Shown here: positions 1 to 10,030 of the stretch, piece by piece
Layout of the letters: each line of letters starts with the position of its first letter
How positions within the stretch are numbered: position 1 is the first letter of the stretch
Source: Janthinobacterium agaricidamnosum
GTDB lineage: Bacteria > Pseudomonadota > Gammaproteobacteria > Burkholderiales > Burkholderiaceae_D
NCBI RefSeq assembly: GCF_003667705.1
Contig: NZ_CP033019.1
Location: forward strand, 4,712,001-4,776,000
Reading direction: 5' to 3'
Length of the DNA: 64,000 nt
Notes under the pieces: model-generated
What the model was told of the DNA's origin: nothing
Database searches by the model: none
Seen by the model: the letters and a program-made list of their open reading frames with translations, nothing else
Translations under genes and position numbers: made by a program

Positions 1-2
1 AC

Positions 3-332
3 GCCCTGCTGACGTTCGGCGAAGTGCTGGTCTCGGCCACGGGCCTGGAGTTTGCGTACAGCCAGGCGCCCGTCTCGATGAAGGGCGCCATCATGAGCTT
101 CTGGAACCTGTCGACCACGGTGGGCAACCTGTGGGTGCTGATCGTCAACCGCAGCGTCATGAATGAAGGCGTGATCGGCAAGATCGCCGAGAGCGGCATC
201 AGCGTGACGGCTTTCCAGATGTTCTTCTTCGCCGCCTTTGCCGCCGTCGCCATGCTGGCCTTCGGCCTGTATGCGAAGCGCTACAAGATGGTGGACAACT
301 ACCGCCAGGCGGCTGTCCCGGGCAAGGCGTAA
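3..332 (+). CDS. POT/PTR-family peptide:H+ symporter, C-terminal part (5' end outside window)
   Basis: Only the last ~110 residues are present; the frame is open to the left edge. The segment starts with the helix containing GEVLVSATGLEFAYSQAP, a stretch characteristic of proton-dependent oligopeptide transporters (POT/PTR2, major facilitator superfamily). Two more hydrophobic helices follow (around SFWNLSTTVGNLWVLIV and FFFAAFAAVAMLAFGLYA) and a short basic/polar cytoplasmic tail. Family members import di- and tripeptides with protons across the inner membrane. Hairpin repeats follow the stop codon and may end the transcript. The family call is recognition from sequence; the substrate is not visible. 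Confidence 0.85.
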   Translation, partial: ALLTFGEVLVSATGLEFAYSQAPVSMKGAIMSFWNLSTTVGNLWVLIVNRSVMNEGVIGKIAESGISVTAFQMFFFAAFAAVAMLAFGLYAKRYKMVDNYRQAAVPGKA

Positions 333-340
333 TCATACAA

Positions 341-373
341 GTAGGTTGGATTAGCCCAAAGGGCGTAATCGAC
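341..373. repeat. Intergenic hairpin repeat, copy 1 (degenerate)
   Basis: The copy opens with GTAGGTTGGATTAGCC and closes with GGCGTAATCGAC, so its two ends are inverted complements around CAAA. It resembles the better-conserved copies at 392-431 and 42741-42780, with some substitutions. It lies just after the peptide-transporter stop codon. Confidence 0.7.
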
Positions 374-391
374 AACGCTGCTGACAATGTC

Positions 392-431
392 GTCGGATTA
401 CGCGTGGCGATGCCACGCTAATCCGACCTAC
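392..431. repeat. Intergenic hairpin repeat, copy 2
   Basis: Outer arms GTCGGATTA (392-400) and TAATCCGAC (419-427) enclose inner arms GCGTGGC (402-408) and GCCACGC (412-418) around a 3-nt loop. Only C401 is unpaired. Read on the minus strand it starts GTAGGTCGGATTAGCG, the same orientation signature as copies 1 and 3. Copies 1 and 2 point toward each other between two convergent genes and could act as a bidirectional terminator. Confidence 0.8.
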
Positions 432-442
432 GCGCCCTTTTT

Positions 443-2083
<1,641 letters not shown>

Positions 2084-2182
2084 CTATTAACTTCCCATGT
2101 TAACCGATGCCCGCCGCCCGACAAAGCGTTGTACGCCTGCCACGGTGCGGCAAGCCGCTTAACGCCGCATCCTGGCATATCG

Positions 2183-2203
2183 TATAATGAGAATCATTCT
2201 CAT
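2183..2203 (+). promoter_or_regulatory. Fur-box-like operator over the -10 of the FecI-type gene
   Basis: The 19 bases from 2183 match the E. coli Fur consensus at 16 positions by hand count. They contain a perfect 17-bp palindrome (2187-2203, ATGAGAAT-C-ATTCTCAT). The first six bases, TATAAT (2183-2188), form a perfect -10 hexamer, so Fur binding would block the promoter. No good -35 is visible. This is the arrangement expected for an iron-repressed fecI. Confidence 0.85.
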
Positions 2204-2737
2204 ATGCGGCATTCCTGGCTGCGGACTCAGACATCGGACGCCGTGGTTGCACGCTATTACCAAGAACTGTTGAACTTTTGCTGGCGCAGCTTGCGCAACC
2301 GCGAGGCTGCCTTGGACCTGGTGCAGGAAAGCTATGCGCGCGTGCTGGGCGAACAGGCCGTGCGCGAACCGCGCGCGCTGCTGTACCGCACGGCGCGCAA
2401 CCTGATGATCGACCAGCACCGCCGCGCCGCCCTGCGCCAGCACGAGGCACTTGACGCGCTGCCGGAAGCGGCGCATCCGGCAGGACCGCTGCATTTGCAG
2501 CCGGAACAGGTGCTCGAAAGCAGCCGGGACTGGCAAGCCTGCGTGGCCGCCATCGACGCCCTGCCGCCCCGCTGCCGCGACGCCTTCGTGCTGCACGTCT
2601 TCGAGGAATTGCCGCACGCGCAGATCGCGGCGCGCATGGGCATATCCGTGAGCATGGTGGAAAAACATATCGCGCGCGGCATGCTCAGTTGCCGGGCGCA
2701 GTTGCTGCAGTTGCATTCCTTGCGCAAAGCCACATAA
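2204..2737 (+). CDS. FecI-family ECF sigma factor
   Basis: This 178-residue ECF sigma factor has region 2 near the N-terminus (REAALDLVQESYARVL, LLYRTARNLMIDQHRR) and region 4 near the C-terminus (LPPRCRDAFVLHVFEELPHAQIA followed by a helix-turn-helix, ARMGISVSMVEKHIARG). FecI-type factors are held by a FecR partner until a TonB receptor senses its ferric ligand. The next gene is FecR-like and overlaps by one base, and the receptor with a signalling domain follows. The start is uncertain: ATG 2204 is only ~9 bases from the predicted transcription start with no Shine-Dalgarno site, and an in-frame GTG at 2243 still keeps region 2. Regulation is probably by Fur. Confidence 0.88.
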   Translation: MRHSWLRTQTSDAVVARYYQELLNFCWRSLRNREAALDLVQESYARVLGEQAVREPRALLYRTARNLMIDQHRRAALRQHEALDALPEAAHPAGPLHLQPEQVLESSRDWQACVAAIDALPPRCRDAFVLHVFEELPHAQIAARMGISVSMVEKHIARGMLSCRAQLLQLHSLRKAT

Positions 2738-3840
2738 TGGCGCCCATGACCGCCCGCCCGCCCCGCCATGAGTTCGGCCCCTCCGCCCAGGAGCAGGCGG
2801 ACTTGCGCGAGTACGCCGCTTTTACCGCCACACAAGACCCGGCAGCGCTGGCGGCCGCCACCTGGTTCAGCCGGCGCGGTAACCTCGATGCGCAACAACA
2901 GGCCGAGTTTGCCGCCTGGCTGGCGGCCGATGCGCGTCACGCCCAAGAATATGCGCAGCTCAAAGACACGCACCGCGCCGTGCGCCGGATTCCCGCGCAC
3001 GTCGCCGCACGCTGGACGGTGCCCCCGGCTTCCCCTGCGCCAGTGTCCGCGCCCCGCCGGCACTGGCTGCGCGCGCTGCCGTATGCGGCCGCCGCCATGC
3101 TGCTGCTTGGCGTGGGCGCGGGCGGCTACCAGTGGTGGCAGCAACCCACGTTCAGCCAGTCGTATGCGACGGCGCGGGGCCAGCGCCTGGCCGTCGCCCT
3201 GCCCGACGGCAGCAAGGTGCAGCTCGACACGGCCACGCAGCTGCACGTCACCGTGTACCGCCAGCGGCGGGAAGTGCGCCTGGCGCAGGGCGAAGCGCTG
3301 TTCCAGGTGCAATCAAAGCAAGGGCAACCGTTCGACGTGCTCAGCGGCCCTTTGACGGTGACGGTGGTGGGTACACAGTTTGCCGTGCGCAACACCCTGG
3401 CCCAGGACGGCCAGCTGCGCGTGGCCGTGCAGCATGGCCACGTGCGCGTGGCCGGCGCGCGGCAAGAGCAAGTCGACCTGACGGCCGGCCAGGGCGTCAG
3501 CAGCGATGCCGGCGGCCGCCTGTCGGCCGTCGCCAGCCTGGCCCCCGGCAGCGTGGCGCCGTGGCGCGACGGCAGGATCACCTTCGACAACGTGCCGCTG
3601 GGCGCGGCCCTGGCCGAGTTCGAGCGCTATGGCGACACGGGCCTGCTCGTGCGCGATCCGGCCGTGGCGCGCCTGCGCATCGGCGGCAGCTTCAGCCTGA
3701 CCCAGCTCGACCGCTTTGCCGCCGCCCTGCCCCAGCTGCTGCCCGTGCAGCTCGTGCACAGCGGCACTGCCAGCGAGATCCGCATGGCGGCAACAATGCC
3801 TGCGCAGGCGCCCGCCATGCATCTGCAACAAAATAAATGA
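2737..3840 (+). CDS. FecR-family anti-sigma regulator
   Basis: This 367-residue inner-membrane protein relays the receptor signal to the sigma factor. The N-terminal cytoplasmic part has the FecR_N pattern (AATWFSRRGNLDAQQQAEF, AWLAADARHAQEY), then one transmembrane segment near residues 110-125 (LPYAAAAMLLLGVGAGGY). A periplasmic FecR domain follows (VALPDGSKVQLDTATQL, GEALFQVQ, VTVVGTQFAVR), then a C-terminal STN-like stretch (ITFDNVPLGAALAEFERY) that would contact the receptor plug side. ATG 2737 overlaps the sigma-factor TAA by one base, indicating coupling; a second ATG at 2746 is also possible. Confidence 0.93.
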   Translation: MAPMTARPPRHEFGPSAQEQADLREYAAFTATQDPAALAAATWFSRRGNLDAQQQAEFAAWLAADARHAQEYAQLKDTHRAVRRIPAHVAARWTVPPASPAPVSAPRRHWLRALPYAAAAMLLLGVGAGGYQWWQQPTFSQSYATARGQRLAVALPDGSKVQLDTATQLHVTVYRQRREVRLAQGEALFQVQSKQGQPFDVLSGPLTVTVVGTQFAVRNTLAQDGQLRVAVQHGHVRVAGARQEQVDLTAGQGVSSDAGGRLSAVASLAPGSVAPWRDGRITFDNVPLGAALAEFERYGDTGLLVRDPAVARLRIGGSFSLTQLDRFAAALPQLLPVQLVHSGTASEIRMAATMPAQAPAMHLQQNK

Positions 3841-3925
3841 AAATAAGTCGCATTCGCAGGTGAGGATTTTATCCACTGCCGCGTCTACCAGGTGTATCGA
3901 CAACAAGTAACCTGGAGAATGCCGC

Positions 3926-6349
3926 ATGTGGTCCCCCCGCTTCAATCTGCAACCTGCCCCCCTCGCCCTGGCCGCCATGCTGGCCCTGGGCACGCTCAGC
4001 GCCGCACAGGCGCAAACTTTGCCCACCGTCACACTGGCCATCGCCGCCCAGCCGCTGGGGCAAGCCCTGAATGAACTGGCGCGGCAAGCCAATCTGCAAC
4101 TGCTGTTTTCGCCCGACCTGGTGGCCGGCAAGACGGCGCCCGCCATCAACGCCATGCTCAGCGTGCGCGACGGCCTCGATCGTCTGCTGGCCGGCAGCGG
4201 GCTGCAGGCGTCGATCGACGGCAATGCCGTCATCATCAAGGCGGCGCCCAAGGCCACGGGCGAAACGGCGACCCTGTCGGAAATCACCGTGACGGCCAAT
4301 GGCGAGCGCACGGCCACCAGCGAAGGCACGGGCGCCTACACGACGCGCGCCGTGACCCTGGCGGGCACGGAACGCGCGCTGCGCGACACGCCGCAATCGG
4401 TGTCCGTCGTCACGCGCCAGCAGATGGACGACAAGAACCTGTTCACCTTGGACCAGGTGCTGGAGCAAAGCACGGGCCTGACGCGCATGAACCGCAGCTT
4501 CGGCTCGCATGAATTCCTGTCGCGCGGCAATGCCCTGTCTTACCTGATCGATGGCATGCCCGGCATTTCCGACAATGCCACGGGATGGCTGATCCCCGAC
4601 ATGGCCGTGTATGACCGCGTCGAAATCCTGCGCGGTTCGGCCGGCCTGATCGTCGGCGCCGGCACGCCGGGCGGCGTGGCCAACCTGGTGCGCAAGCGCC
4701 CGCGCGCCGAAGCCCATGCGGACGTGACGGCCACCGTGGGCAGCTGGAACCAGCGCCGCATCGAACTCGACGCAGGCGCGCCGCTGAACGCGGCCGGCAC
4801 CGTGCGCGGGCGCGCGCTGGTGGCCTATGAAGACCGCGATTACTTCTATGACGCGGCGCACAGCCGCATGCCCCTGTTCTACGGCATCGTCGAGGCGGAC
4901 CTTGACGCCGCCACCACCGTGCGCGCCGGCGCGCGCCGCCAGCACACGGTGACGGACGGCTACTGGCTGTTCGGCCTGCCCCGCTACAGCGACGGCGCGA
5001 CCTTGCCCGTGCGGCGCTCGACGTCGCTGGCGCAGGACTGGAACCGCCACGACGCCACCATCGGCGAACTGTTCGCCGACCTCGAACACCGTTTTGGCGG
5101 CGACTGGAAGGCCAAAGTTGCCCTCAACCGCACGTATGGGGCCTTCGACCAGCAGGCGGCCATCGTGCGCGGCAGCATAGCCCCCGCCACGCAGCAAGGG
5201 GCGCGCCTGTACTCGGTCAACTACCGCAAGCAGGATATCGTCACCACGGGCGTGGACGCCAACGTGGGCGGCAGCTTCCAGGCCTGGGGCGGCAGGCATG
5301 AGGTACTGCTGGGCATGAATGCCTCGCGCGCCGTCACCGACGATCATGCGGCCTCGACCTCGCCCGGCCTGCCCTTCGACGTCTTCCATCCGAACAATAC
5401 GCTGCTTGCCCGTCCCCCGCATCCGGCCTGGGACGCGCTGCCGCACCTGAACGAGCAGCACTACGGCGCCTACGCCAGCACGCGCTGGGAACTGCGGCCT
5501 GACCTGCATCTGCTGCTGGGCGGCCGCCTGAGCTGGTTCGACAAGCAGACCACGGGCAAGCTGGAGACCGACCCCGTCAGCCGTTACAAGGAAAGCCGCG
5601 AATTCACGCCGTACGCGGGCCTGGTCCTCGACCTCGACAAGCGCTGGTCCGTGTACGGCAGCTACGCTAGCATCTTCCAGCCGCAGAGCCTGTACTACAC
5701 GCTGGGCGGACAACCGTTGAAACCCGTCGTCGGCGACACCTATGAAGCGGGCGTGAAGGGCGAGCTGTACGACGGCCGCCTGAACGTGGCGCTGGCCGCT
5801 TTCCGCATCGACAAGCGCGACACGGCCGTGTACGACGAGGCCAGCAACGACGATTGCCTGAAGTGGGACGTGACGGGCAGCTGCTACCGCAATGGCCGCC
5901 CCATCCGCAGCACGGGCATCGACGCGGACGCCAGCGGCGAAGTGCTGCCGGGCTGGCAGCTGTCGTCCGGCTACACCTACAACATCGCGCGCGGCGAAGG
6001 CGACGAAACGCCGCCCACCGTCACGCCCAAGCACATGCTGCGCGTATCGACCAGCTACCGCCTGCCCGGCGCCTGGAACCACTGGACGGTGGGCGGCGGC
6101 GTCTCGGCGCAAAGCGGTTATGTCTACCGGGCCGATGACAATCCCGACGTGCGTTTCCGCAATGGCGGACGCGCGGTGTGGGACGCGCGCGCCGCGTATA
6201 TTTTCAACCGCCACTGGAGCGCCAGCCTCAGCATCGCCAATGTAACGGACAAGACCTACTGGGCCGCCACGGGTGAATTGCGCCGTGGTAACTACTTCGG
6301 CGAACCGCGCAACATCATCCTCACCGTGCGCTACACGCCGGCGCTGTAA
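3926..6349 (+). CDS. TonB-dependent siderophore receptor with N-terminal signalling (STN) domain
   Basis: This 807-residue outer-membrane receptor is likely for a ferric siderophore. Order: a signal peptide (to about SAAQA, residue 29); an STN/secretin-type signalling domain about 33-105 (LAIAAQPLGQALNELARQ, LLFSPDLVAGK); a TonB-box-like LSEITVTA; a plug domain (RDTPQSVSVVTRQQMDD, YLIDGMPG, YDRVEILRGSAGLIVG, GTPGGVANLVRKRP); and a beta-barrel ending in ...YFGEPRNIILTVRY. The STN domain and the adjoining fecIR pair make a complete cell-surface signalling set (FecA/FpvA type). ATG 3926 has GGAG eight bases upstream. The true ligand cannot be read from the sequence. Confidence 0.93.
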   Translation: MWSPRFNLQPAPLALAAMLALGTLSAAQAQTLPTVTLAIAAQPLGQALNELARQANLQLLFSPDLVAGKTAPAINAMLSVRDGLDRLLAGSGLQASIDGNAVIIKAAPKATGETATLSEITVTANGERTATSEGTGAYTTRAVTLAGTERALRDTPQSVSVVTRQQMDDKNLFTLDQVLEQSTGLTRMNRSFGSHEFLSRGNALSYLIDGMPGISDNATGWLIPDMAVYDRVEILRGSAGLIVGAGTPGGVANLVRKRPRAEAHADVTATVGSWNQRRIELDAGAPLNAAGTVRGRALVAYEDRDYFYDAAHSRMPLFYGIVEADLDAATTVRAGARRQHTVTDGYWLFGLPRYSDGATLPVRRSTSLAQDWNRHDATIGELFADLEHRFGGDWKAKVALNRTYGAFDQQAAIVRGSIAPATQQGARLYSVNYRKQDIVTTGVDANVGGSFQAWGGRHEVLLGMNASRAVTDDHAASTSPGLPFDVFHPNNTLLARPPHPAWDALPHLNEQHYGAYASTRWELRPDLHLLLGGRLSWFDKQTTGKLETDPVSRYKESREFTPYAGLVLDLDKRWSVYGSYASIFQPQSLYYTLGGQPLKPVVGDTYEAGVKGELYDGRLNVALAAFRIDKRDTAVYDEASNDDCLKWDVTGSCYRNGRPIRSTGIDADASGEVLPGWQLSSGYTYNIARGEGDETPPTVTPKHMLRVSTSYRLPGAWNHWTVGGGVSAQSGYVYRADDNPDVRFRNGGRAVWDARAAYIFNRHWSASLSIANVTDKTYWAATGELRRGNYFGEPRNIILTVRYTPAL

Positions 6350-6449
6350 GCGCCCGCGCAGCCAGCATCGCGCGCCACGGCCGCCCCCAGTACCGGGCGG
6401 CCGTGCGCGTTTACAACATCGCACTCTTGCATGTCTCACAACCCCGCAC

Positions 6450-6470
6450 TATAATAAGAATAGTTCTCAT
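6450..6470 (+). promoter_or_regulatory. Fur-box-like site and -10 upstream of the second TonB receptor
   Basis: TATAAT at 6450-6455 is the start of a 19-base stretch that matches the Fur consensus at 13 positions by hand count. Its core is the imperfect palindrome ATAAGAAT-A-GTTCTCAT (6454-6470). It lies in the 275-base gap between the two receptor genes, about 155 bases before the likely start codon. The long untranslated leader has no further feature that I can support. Confidence 0.7.
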
Positions 6471-6624
6471 TCACATTTAGACTCGCCGGAGTCTGCACGC
6501 AGTCGCCTGGCTGCCATATGGCTGGATGACACGCTGCGCCAGCCAGGCACCACCGCCAAGCAAGCCTCCCCTACAAAAAAACGCCCGCCGTCCGACGGCA
6601 GGCACACGAGAAGAAGGATGTTTC

Positions 6625-8886
6625 ATGGCGCGAGCAGTTTCGCTGGCCGGCATGGTGGCCAGCCCGTTTTCCCCAACCGTTGGCAATGCCGCCCTGCGTC
6701 CGCTGGCCGCCGCCGTACAGGCGGCATTGCTGGCGGCGGCGCTGGGCGCAGGCACGGCGCTGGCCGCCGATACGAGCGCCAAGCCGGAGGAAGCCACCCT
6801 GAGCGAGATCAAGGTGCAGGCCCAGCAAGACAAGGCGTCGACGGAGCACACGGGCTCCTACACCACCAGACAGATGGCCACGGGCACGCGCATGGGCCTG
6901 TCGATGCGCGAAACGCCGCAATCGATCTCCGTGGTGACGCGCCAGCGCATGGACGACATGGGCTTGAACAGTCTGGCCGAGGTGCTGGTGCAGTCGACGG
7001 GCGTGACGGTGCAGGAAAACGATAGCGAACGCACGAGTTTTTCCGCGCGCGGCTTTTCCATCGGCAATTACCAGATCGACGGCGTGGCCGTCAATTCCGG
7101 GTCCAATGCGCTGTTCGACACGGCCATCTATGACCGCATCGAAATCGTGCGCGGCGCCACGGGCCTGGTCAGCGGCAATGGCGATCCGTCGGCCACCATC
7201 AACATGCTGCACAAGCGCCCCGGCAAGGAATTCGCCGCCTCGGCCGGCCTGACCGTCGGTTCCTGGAGCAAGGTCCGGCTCGAAGGCGACGTCAGCGCAC
7301 CGCTGAATGCCGATGGCAGCATCCGCGGGCGCGTCGTCGTGGCCGGCCAGAACCGCCATTCCTACATGGACCTGTACAAGGAACGCAAGCTGGCGGGCGC
7401 CGTCATCGTCGAGGCGGACCTGACGCCGGCAACGTTGCTGACGGCCGGCATCGACTATCAAAAGAACACGCCGAAAGGCACGAGCTGGGGCACCACGCCC
7501 CTGTTCTTCTCGGATGGCACGCCGGCCAACATGCCCCGCTCGTTCAATATGGCGGCCAAGTGGAGCAGCTGGGAGCGCGAGTTCCAGAACAAGTACGTCT
7601 ACCTCGAGCACCGCTTCGCCAGCGACTGGAAGCTCAAGGCCGCCTACGGGCGCCTGGACAGCTCCTCGAACGGCAAGCTGTTCTACGGCGGCAGCGGCTA
7701 TCCGAAACGCGATGGCAGCGGCCTGGAAGTCTGGAGCGGCGCCTTCCCCTACGAGGAAAAGCAGGACAATTTCGACCTGTCGGCCAATGGCAGCTTTCCC
7801 CTGTTCGGCCGCCGGCACGACCTGGTGCTGGGCGTGAACGGCTGGAAGCGAAAGGGCACGACGAATGAAACCTTGCTGCCCGATCCGCTGCCGTTCGCCA
7901 CCACCATCCCCGACTTCCGCAACTGGACGGGCGACGTGCCCGAGCCGGCGCTCACGCGCACGGGCGCGCGCGACGTCGCCACCACGAAACAGTCGGGCGC
8001 CTTCATCGCCACGCGCATCAACGTCGCCGACAGCGTCAAGGTGCTGGCCGGCGCGCGCGTGTCGAAGTGGGAAACGTATAACGACCGTTACGACACCCAA
8101 GGCCGTTTTGTGAAGCGCAGCTCCGCGTATAAAACGGACGACGTCGTCACGCCGTATGCGGGCCTGGTGCTCGACGTGAGCAAGAGCACGTCGCTGTACG
8201 CCAGCTATACCGACCTGTTCAAGCCGCAAAACCTGAAGGACAAGAACAACGCCTTCCTCGACCCGATCACGGGCAGCAACGTGGAAGCGGGCGTGAAGAG
8301 CGAATTCCTCGACGGCGCCGTCAATGCCTCGTTCGCCGTGTATGAGGCCAAGCAGGACAATCTGGGCGAGGAAGACAAGTCGGTGCCGCCGACCTTCGTG
8401 CTGCCGGATGGCAGCCGTCCGTATATATCGACGGGCAAGGGCACGAAAAGCAAAGGTTACGAAGCAGAAGTGTCGGGCAGCCCCTTGCGCGGCTGGCAGC
8501 TGTTCGCAGGCTACACGCACAGCAGCTCGAAGACGGGCAAGGGCGTGGTGACCAACACCATCCAGCCGACCAACATGCTGCGCGTCTCGACCACCTACCG
8601 CCTGCCGGGCGAGCTGCAAAATCTCACCATCGGCGGCGGCTTGAACTGGCAGAGCGAGATCTGGACGATGGCCACCCTGCCGAACAAGAGCAAGATCCGC
8701 GTCAGCCAGGGCAGCTACGTGCTGGCCAACCTGATGGCGCGCTACCAGATCAGCCCGAAACTGTCGGCCAGCCTGAACGTCAACAACCTGTTCGACAAGA
8801 CGTATTTCCGCCGCGTGGGCTTCTATAACGGCGGCTATTACGGCGAGCCGCGCAACGTGGCGCTGAACCTGCGCTACCAGTACTGA
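6625..8886 (+). CDS. TonB-dependent siderophore receptor (no signalling domain)
   Basis: This 753-residue outer-membrane ferric-siderophore receptor has a signal peptide ending near GTALAAD, a TonB-box-like LSEIKVQA, then a plug (RETPQSISVVTRQRMDDMG, YQIDGVAV, YDRIEIVRGATGLVSG, DPSATINMLHKRP) and a barrel ending GGYYGEPRNVALNLRYQY. Unlike the receptor just upstream it lacks the STN domain, so it probably transports without signalling. The frame is open upstream to 6526, but ATG 6625 has AAGGA eight bases before it and gives a normal signal peptide, so it is preferred. It is followed after 59 bases by the DUF4198/PepSY cassette, probably as one iron-regulated operon. Confidence 0.92.
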   Translation: MARAVSLAGMVASPFSPTVGNAALRPLAAAVQAALLAAALGAGTALAADTSAKPEEATLSEIKVQAQQDKASTEHTGSYTTRQMATGTRMGLSMRETPQSISVVTRQRMDDMGLNSLAEVLVQSTGVTVQENDSERTSFSARGFSIGNYQIDGVAVNSGSNALFDTAIYDRIEIVRGATGLVSGNGDPSATINMLHKRPGKEFAASAGLTVGSWSKVRLEGDVSAPLNADGSIRGRVVVAGQNRHSYMDLYKERKLAGAVIVEADLTPATLLTAGIDYQKNTPKGTSWGTTPLFFSDGTPANMPRSFNMAAKWSSWEREFQNKYVYLEHRFASDWKLKAAYGRLDSSSNGKLFYGGSGYPKRDGSGLEVWSGAFPYEEKQDNFDLSANGSFPLFGRRHDLVLGVNGWKRKGTTNETLLPDPLPFATTIPDFRNWTGDVPEPALTRTGARDVATTKQSGAFIATRINVADSVKVLAGARVSKWETYNDRYDTQGRFVKRSSAYKTDDVVTPYAGLVLDVSKSTSLYASYTDLFKPQNLKDKNNAFLDPITGSNVEAGVKSEFLDGAVNASFAVYEAKQDNLGEEDKSVPPTFVLPDGSRPYISTGKGTKSKGYEAEVSGSPLRGWQLFAGYTHSSSKTGKGVVTNTIQPTNMLRVSTTYRLPGELQNLTIGGGLNWQSEIWTMATLPNKSKIRVSQGSYVLANLMARYQISPKLSASLNVNNLFDKTYFRRVGFYNGGYYGEPRNVALNLRYQY

Positions 8887-8945
8887 TGCACCGCCGGCCG
8901 CTTTTTCCACTCACATAACAAGATAAGCAAGATAAGGGATACACC

Positions 8946-9692
8946 ATGCACATCGCTTCCATCGCGCGCCCCCGCGCCCTCGCCACCGCCCTGCTGGGCG
9001 CGGCCCTCGCTTGCGGCAGCGCCAGCGCGCACCAGATCTGGCTGCAGCAGGACGGCAAGGCGGCCAGCGTGTACTTCGGCGAATTCGGCGACAACCTGCG
9101 CGAAGCGTCGCCCGGTCTGCTGGACAAGTTCAGCATCAAGAACGTGACGTGGCTGTCGGCCAAGGGCGCGCAGCCGCTGCAGGCGAGCAAGACGGCGGGC
9201 GCCTTCCTCCTCAATGGCAAGGTGGGCGCCGGCGAAAGTATCATCGTCGAGGAAAACGCCTACCCGTCATGGGAAGAGAAAAAGGATGGCAAGACCACGC
9301 GCACCGTGTGGGTGCCGGCCGCGCGCCTGATCGCCGACGGCAAGGCGCAAGCACCCGCGCTGACCCTGGACCTGGTGCCGACCGGCACACCGGGCCAGTT
9401 CCAGGTCAGCTACCAGGGCAAGCCGCTGGCGCAGGCCAAGGTCAACGCCGTGGTGCAGTCGGGCTGGGGCAAGGAAGCGTGGAGCGATGCGCAAGGCCTG
9501 GTCAGCTTCCCGCTGCCATGGCAAGGCACGTATGTGCTGGAAGTGCAGCACACGGACAAGACGGCCGGACAGCGCGGCGCGCAAACGTATGACAAAGCCA
9601 TGTTCGTGACCACCCTGAGCCTGGTGCAGCCGCAAGGCGTGACGTCGCTGCCGGCCGGCCCAGCCCAGCCGCCGAGCAAGGATCACGACTGA
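8946..9692 (+). CDS. DUF4198-family periplasmic protein
   Basis: This 248-residue protein has a signal peptide ending at GSASAH; mature HQIWLQQ is typical of DUF4198 (NikM/CbtK-related, metal-uptake-associated) proteins. Two beta-rich sections are visible: an N-terminal one (YFGEFGDNLREASPGLLD, ESIIVEENAYPSW) and a C-terminal Ig-like section (GTPGQFQVSYQGKPLAQAKVNAV, DAQGLVSFPLPWQGTYVLEVQH). The tail is proline-rich. Such proteins often follow TonB receptors in siderophore loci. A periplasmic metal or ligand handling role is an inference from family and context. AAGGG precedes the ATG. Confidence 0.85.
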   Translation: MHIASIARPRALATALLGAALACGSASAHQIWLQQDGKAASVYFGEFGDNLREASPGLLDKFSIKNVTWLSAKGAQPLQASKTAGAFLLNGKVGAGESIIVEENAYPSWEEKKDGKTTRTVWVPAARLIADGKAQAPALTLDLVPTGTPGQFQVSYQGKPLAQAKVNAVVQSGWGKEAWSDAQGLVSFPLPWQGTYVLEVQHTDKTAGQRGAQTYDKAMFVTTLSLVQPQGVTSLPAGPAQPPSKDHD

Positions 9693-9694
9693 CC

Positions 9695-10030
9695 ATGCAA
9701 GCGCCTGCCATCATTAAAATGCCGCGCCTGCGGCTCTCCGCCGGGGTCATGTACCGCCTCGGCGTGGCGTCGCGCAGCGTGGCCGCCATCGCTGGCGGCT
9801 ACGTGCTGGCCGCACTGATCACCATGCTGCTGTCGGTGAGCCTGCCCATGGCCCGTTCCGAAGCCGTCATGACGGCCACCCTGCTGTCGTTTGCCATCTA
9901 CACCTGCGCCGTGATGTGGGTCTTCGCCACGCGCAGCGCCCTGCGCGCATGGCTGGGTCTCCTGATTCCGGCCGCCGTCATCGCCGCCATCCTGCAGTCG
10001 ATGGGCGCACTATCCTGGAGTCTCGCATGA
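9695..10030 (+). CDS. DUF3649-family small membrane protein of siderophore loci
   Basis: This 111-residue integral membrane protein has about three hydrophobic segments (AAIAGGYVLAALITMLLSVSL, MTATLLSFAIYTCAVMWVFA, WLGLLIPAAVIAAIL). The pattern and the motif YRLGVASRSVAAIAGGYVL are those of DUF3649, found next to PepSY-TM and DUF3325 genes in iron-uptake clusters. It starts 2 bases after the DUF4198 stop and overlaps the PepSY gene by ATGA. It is presumably a partner of the PepSY reductase; its individual function is unknown. Confidence 0.85.
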   Translation: MQAPAIIKMPRLRLSAGVMYRLGVASRSVAAIAGGYVLAALITMLLSVSLPMARSEAVMTATLLSFAIYTCAVMWVFATRSALRAWLGLLIPAAVIAAILQSMGALSWSLA

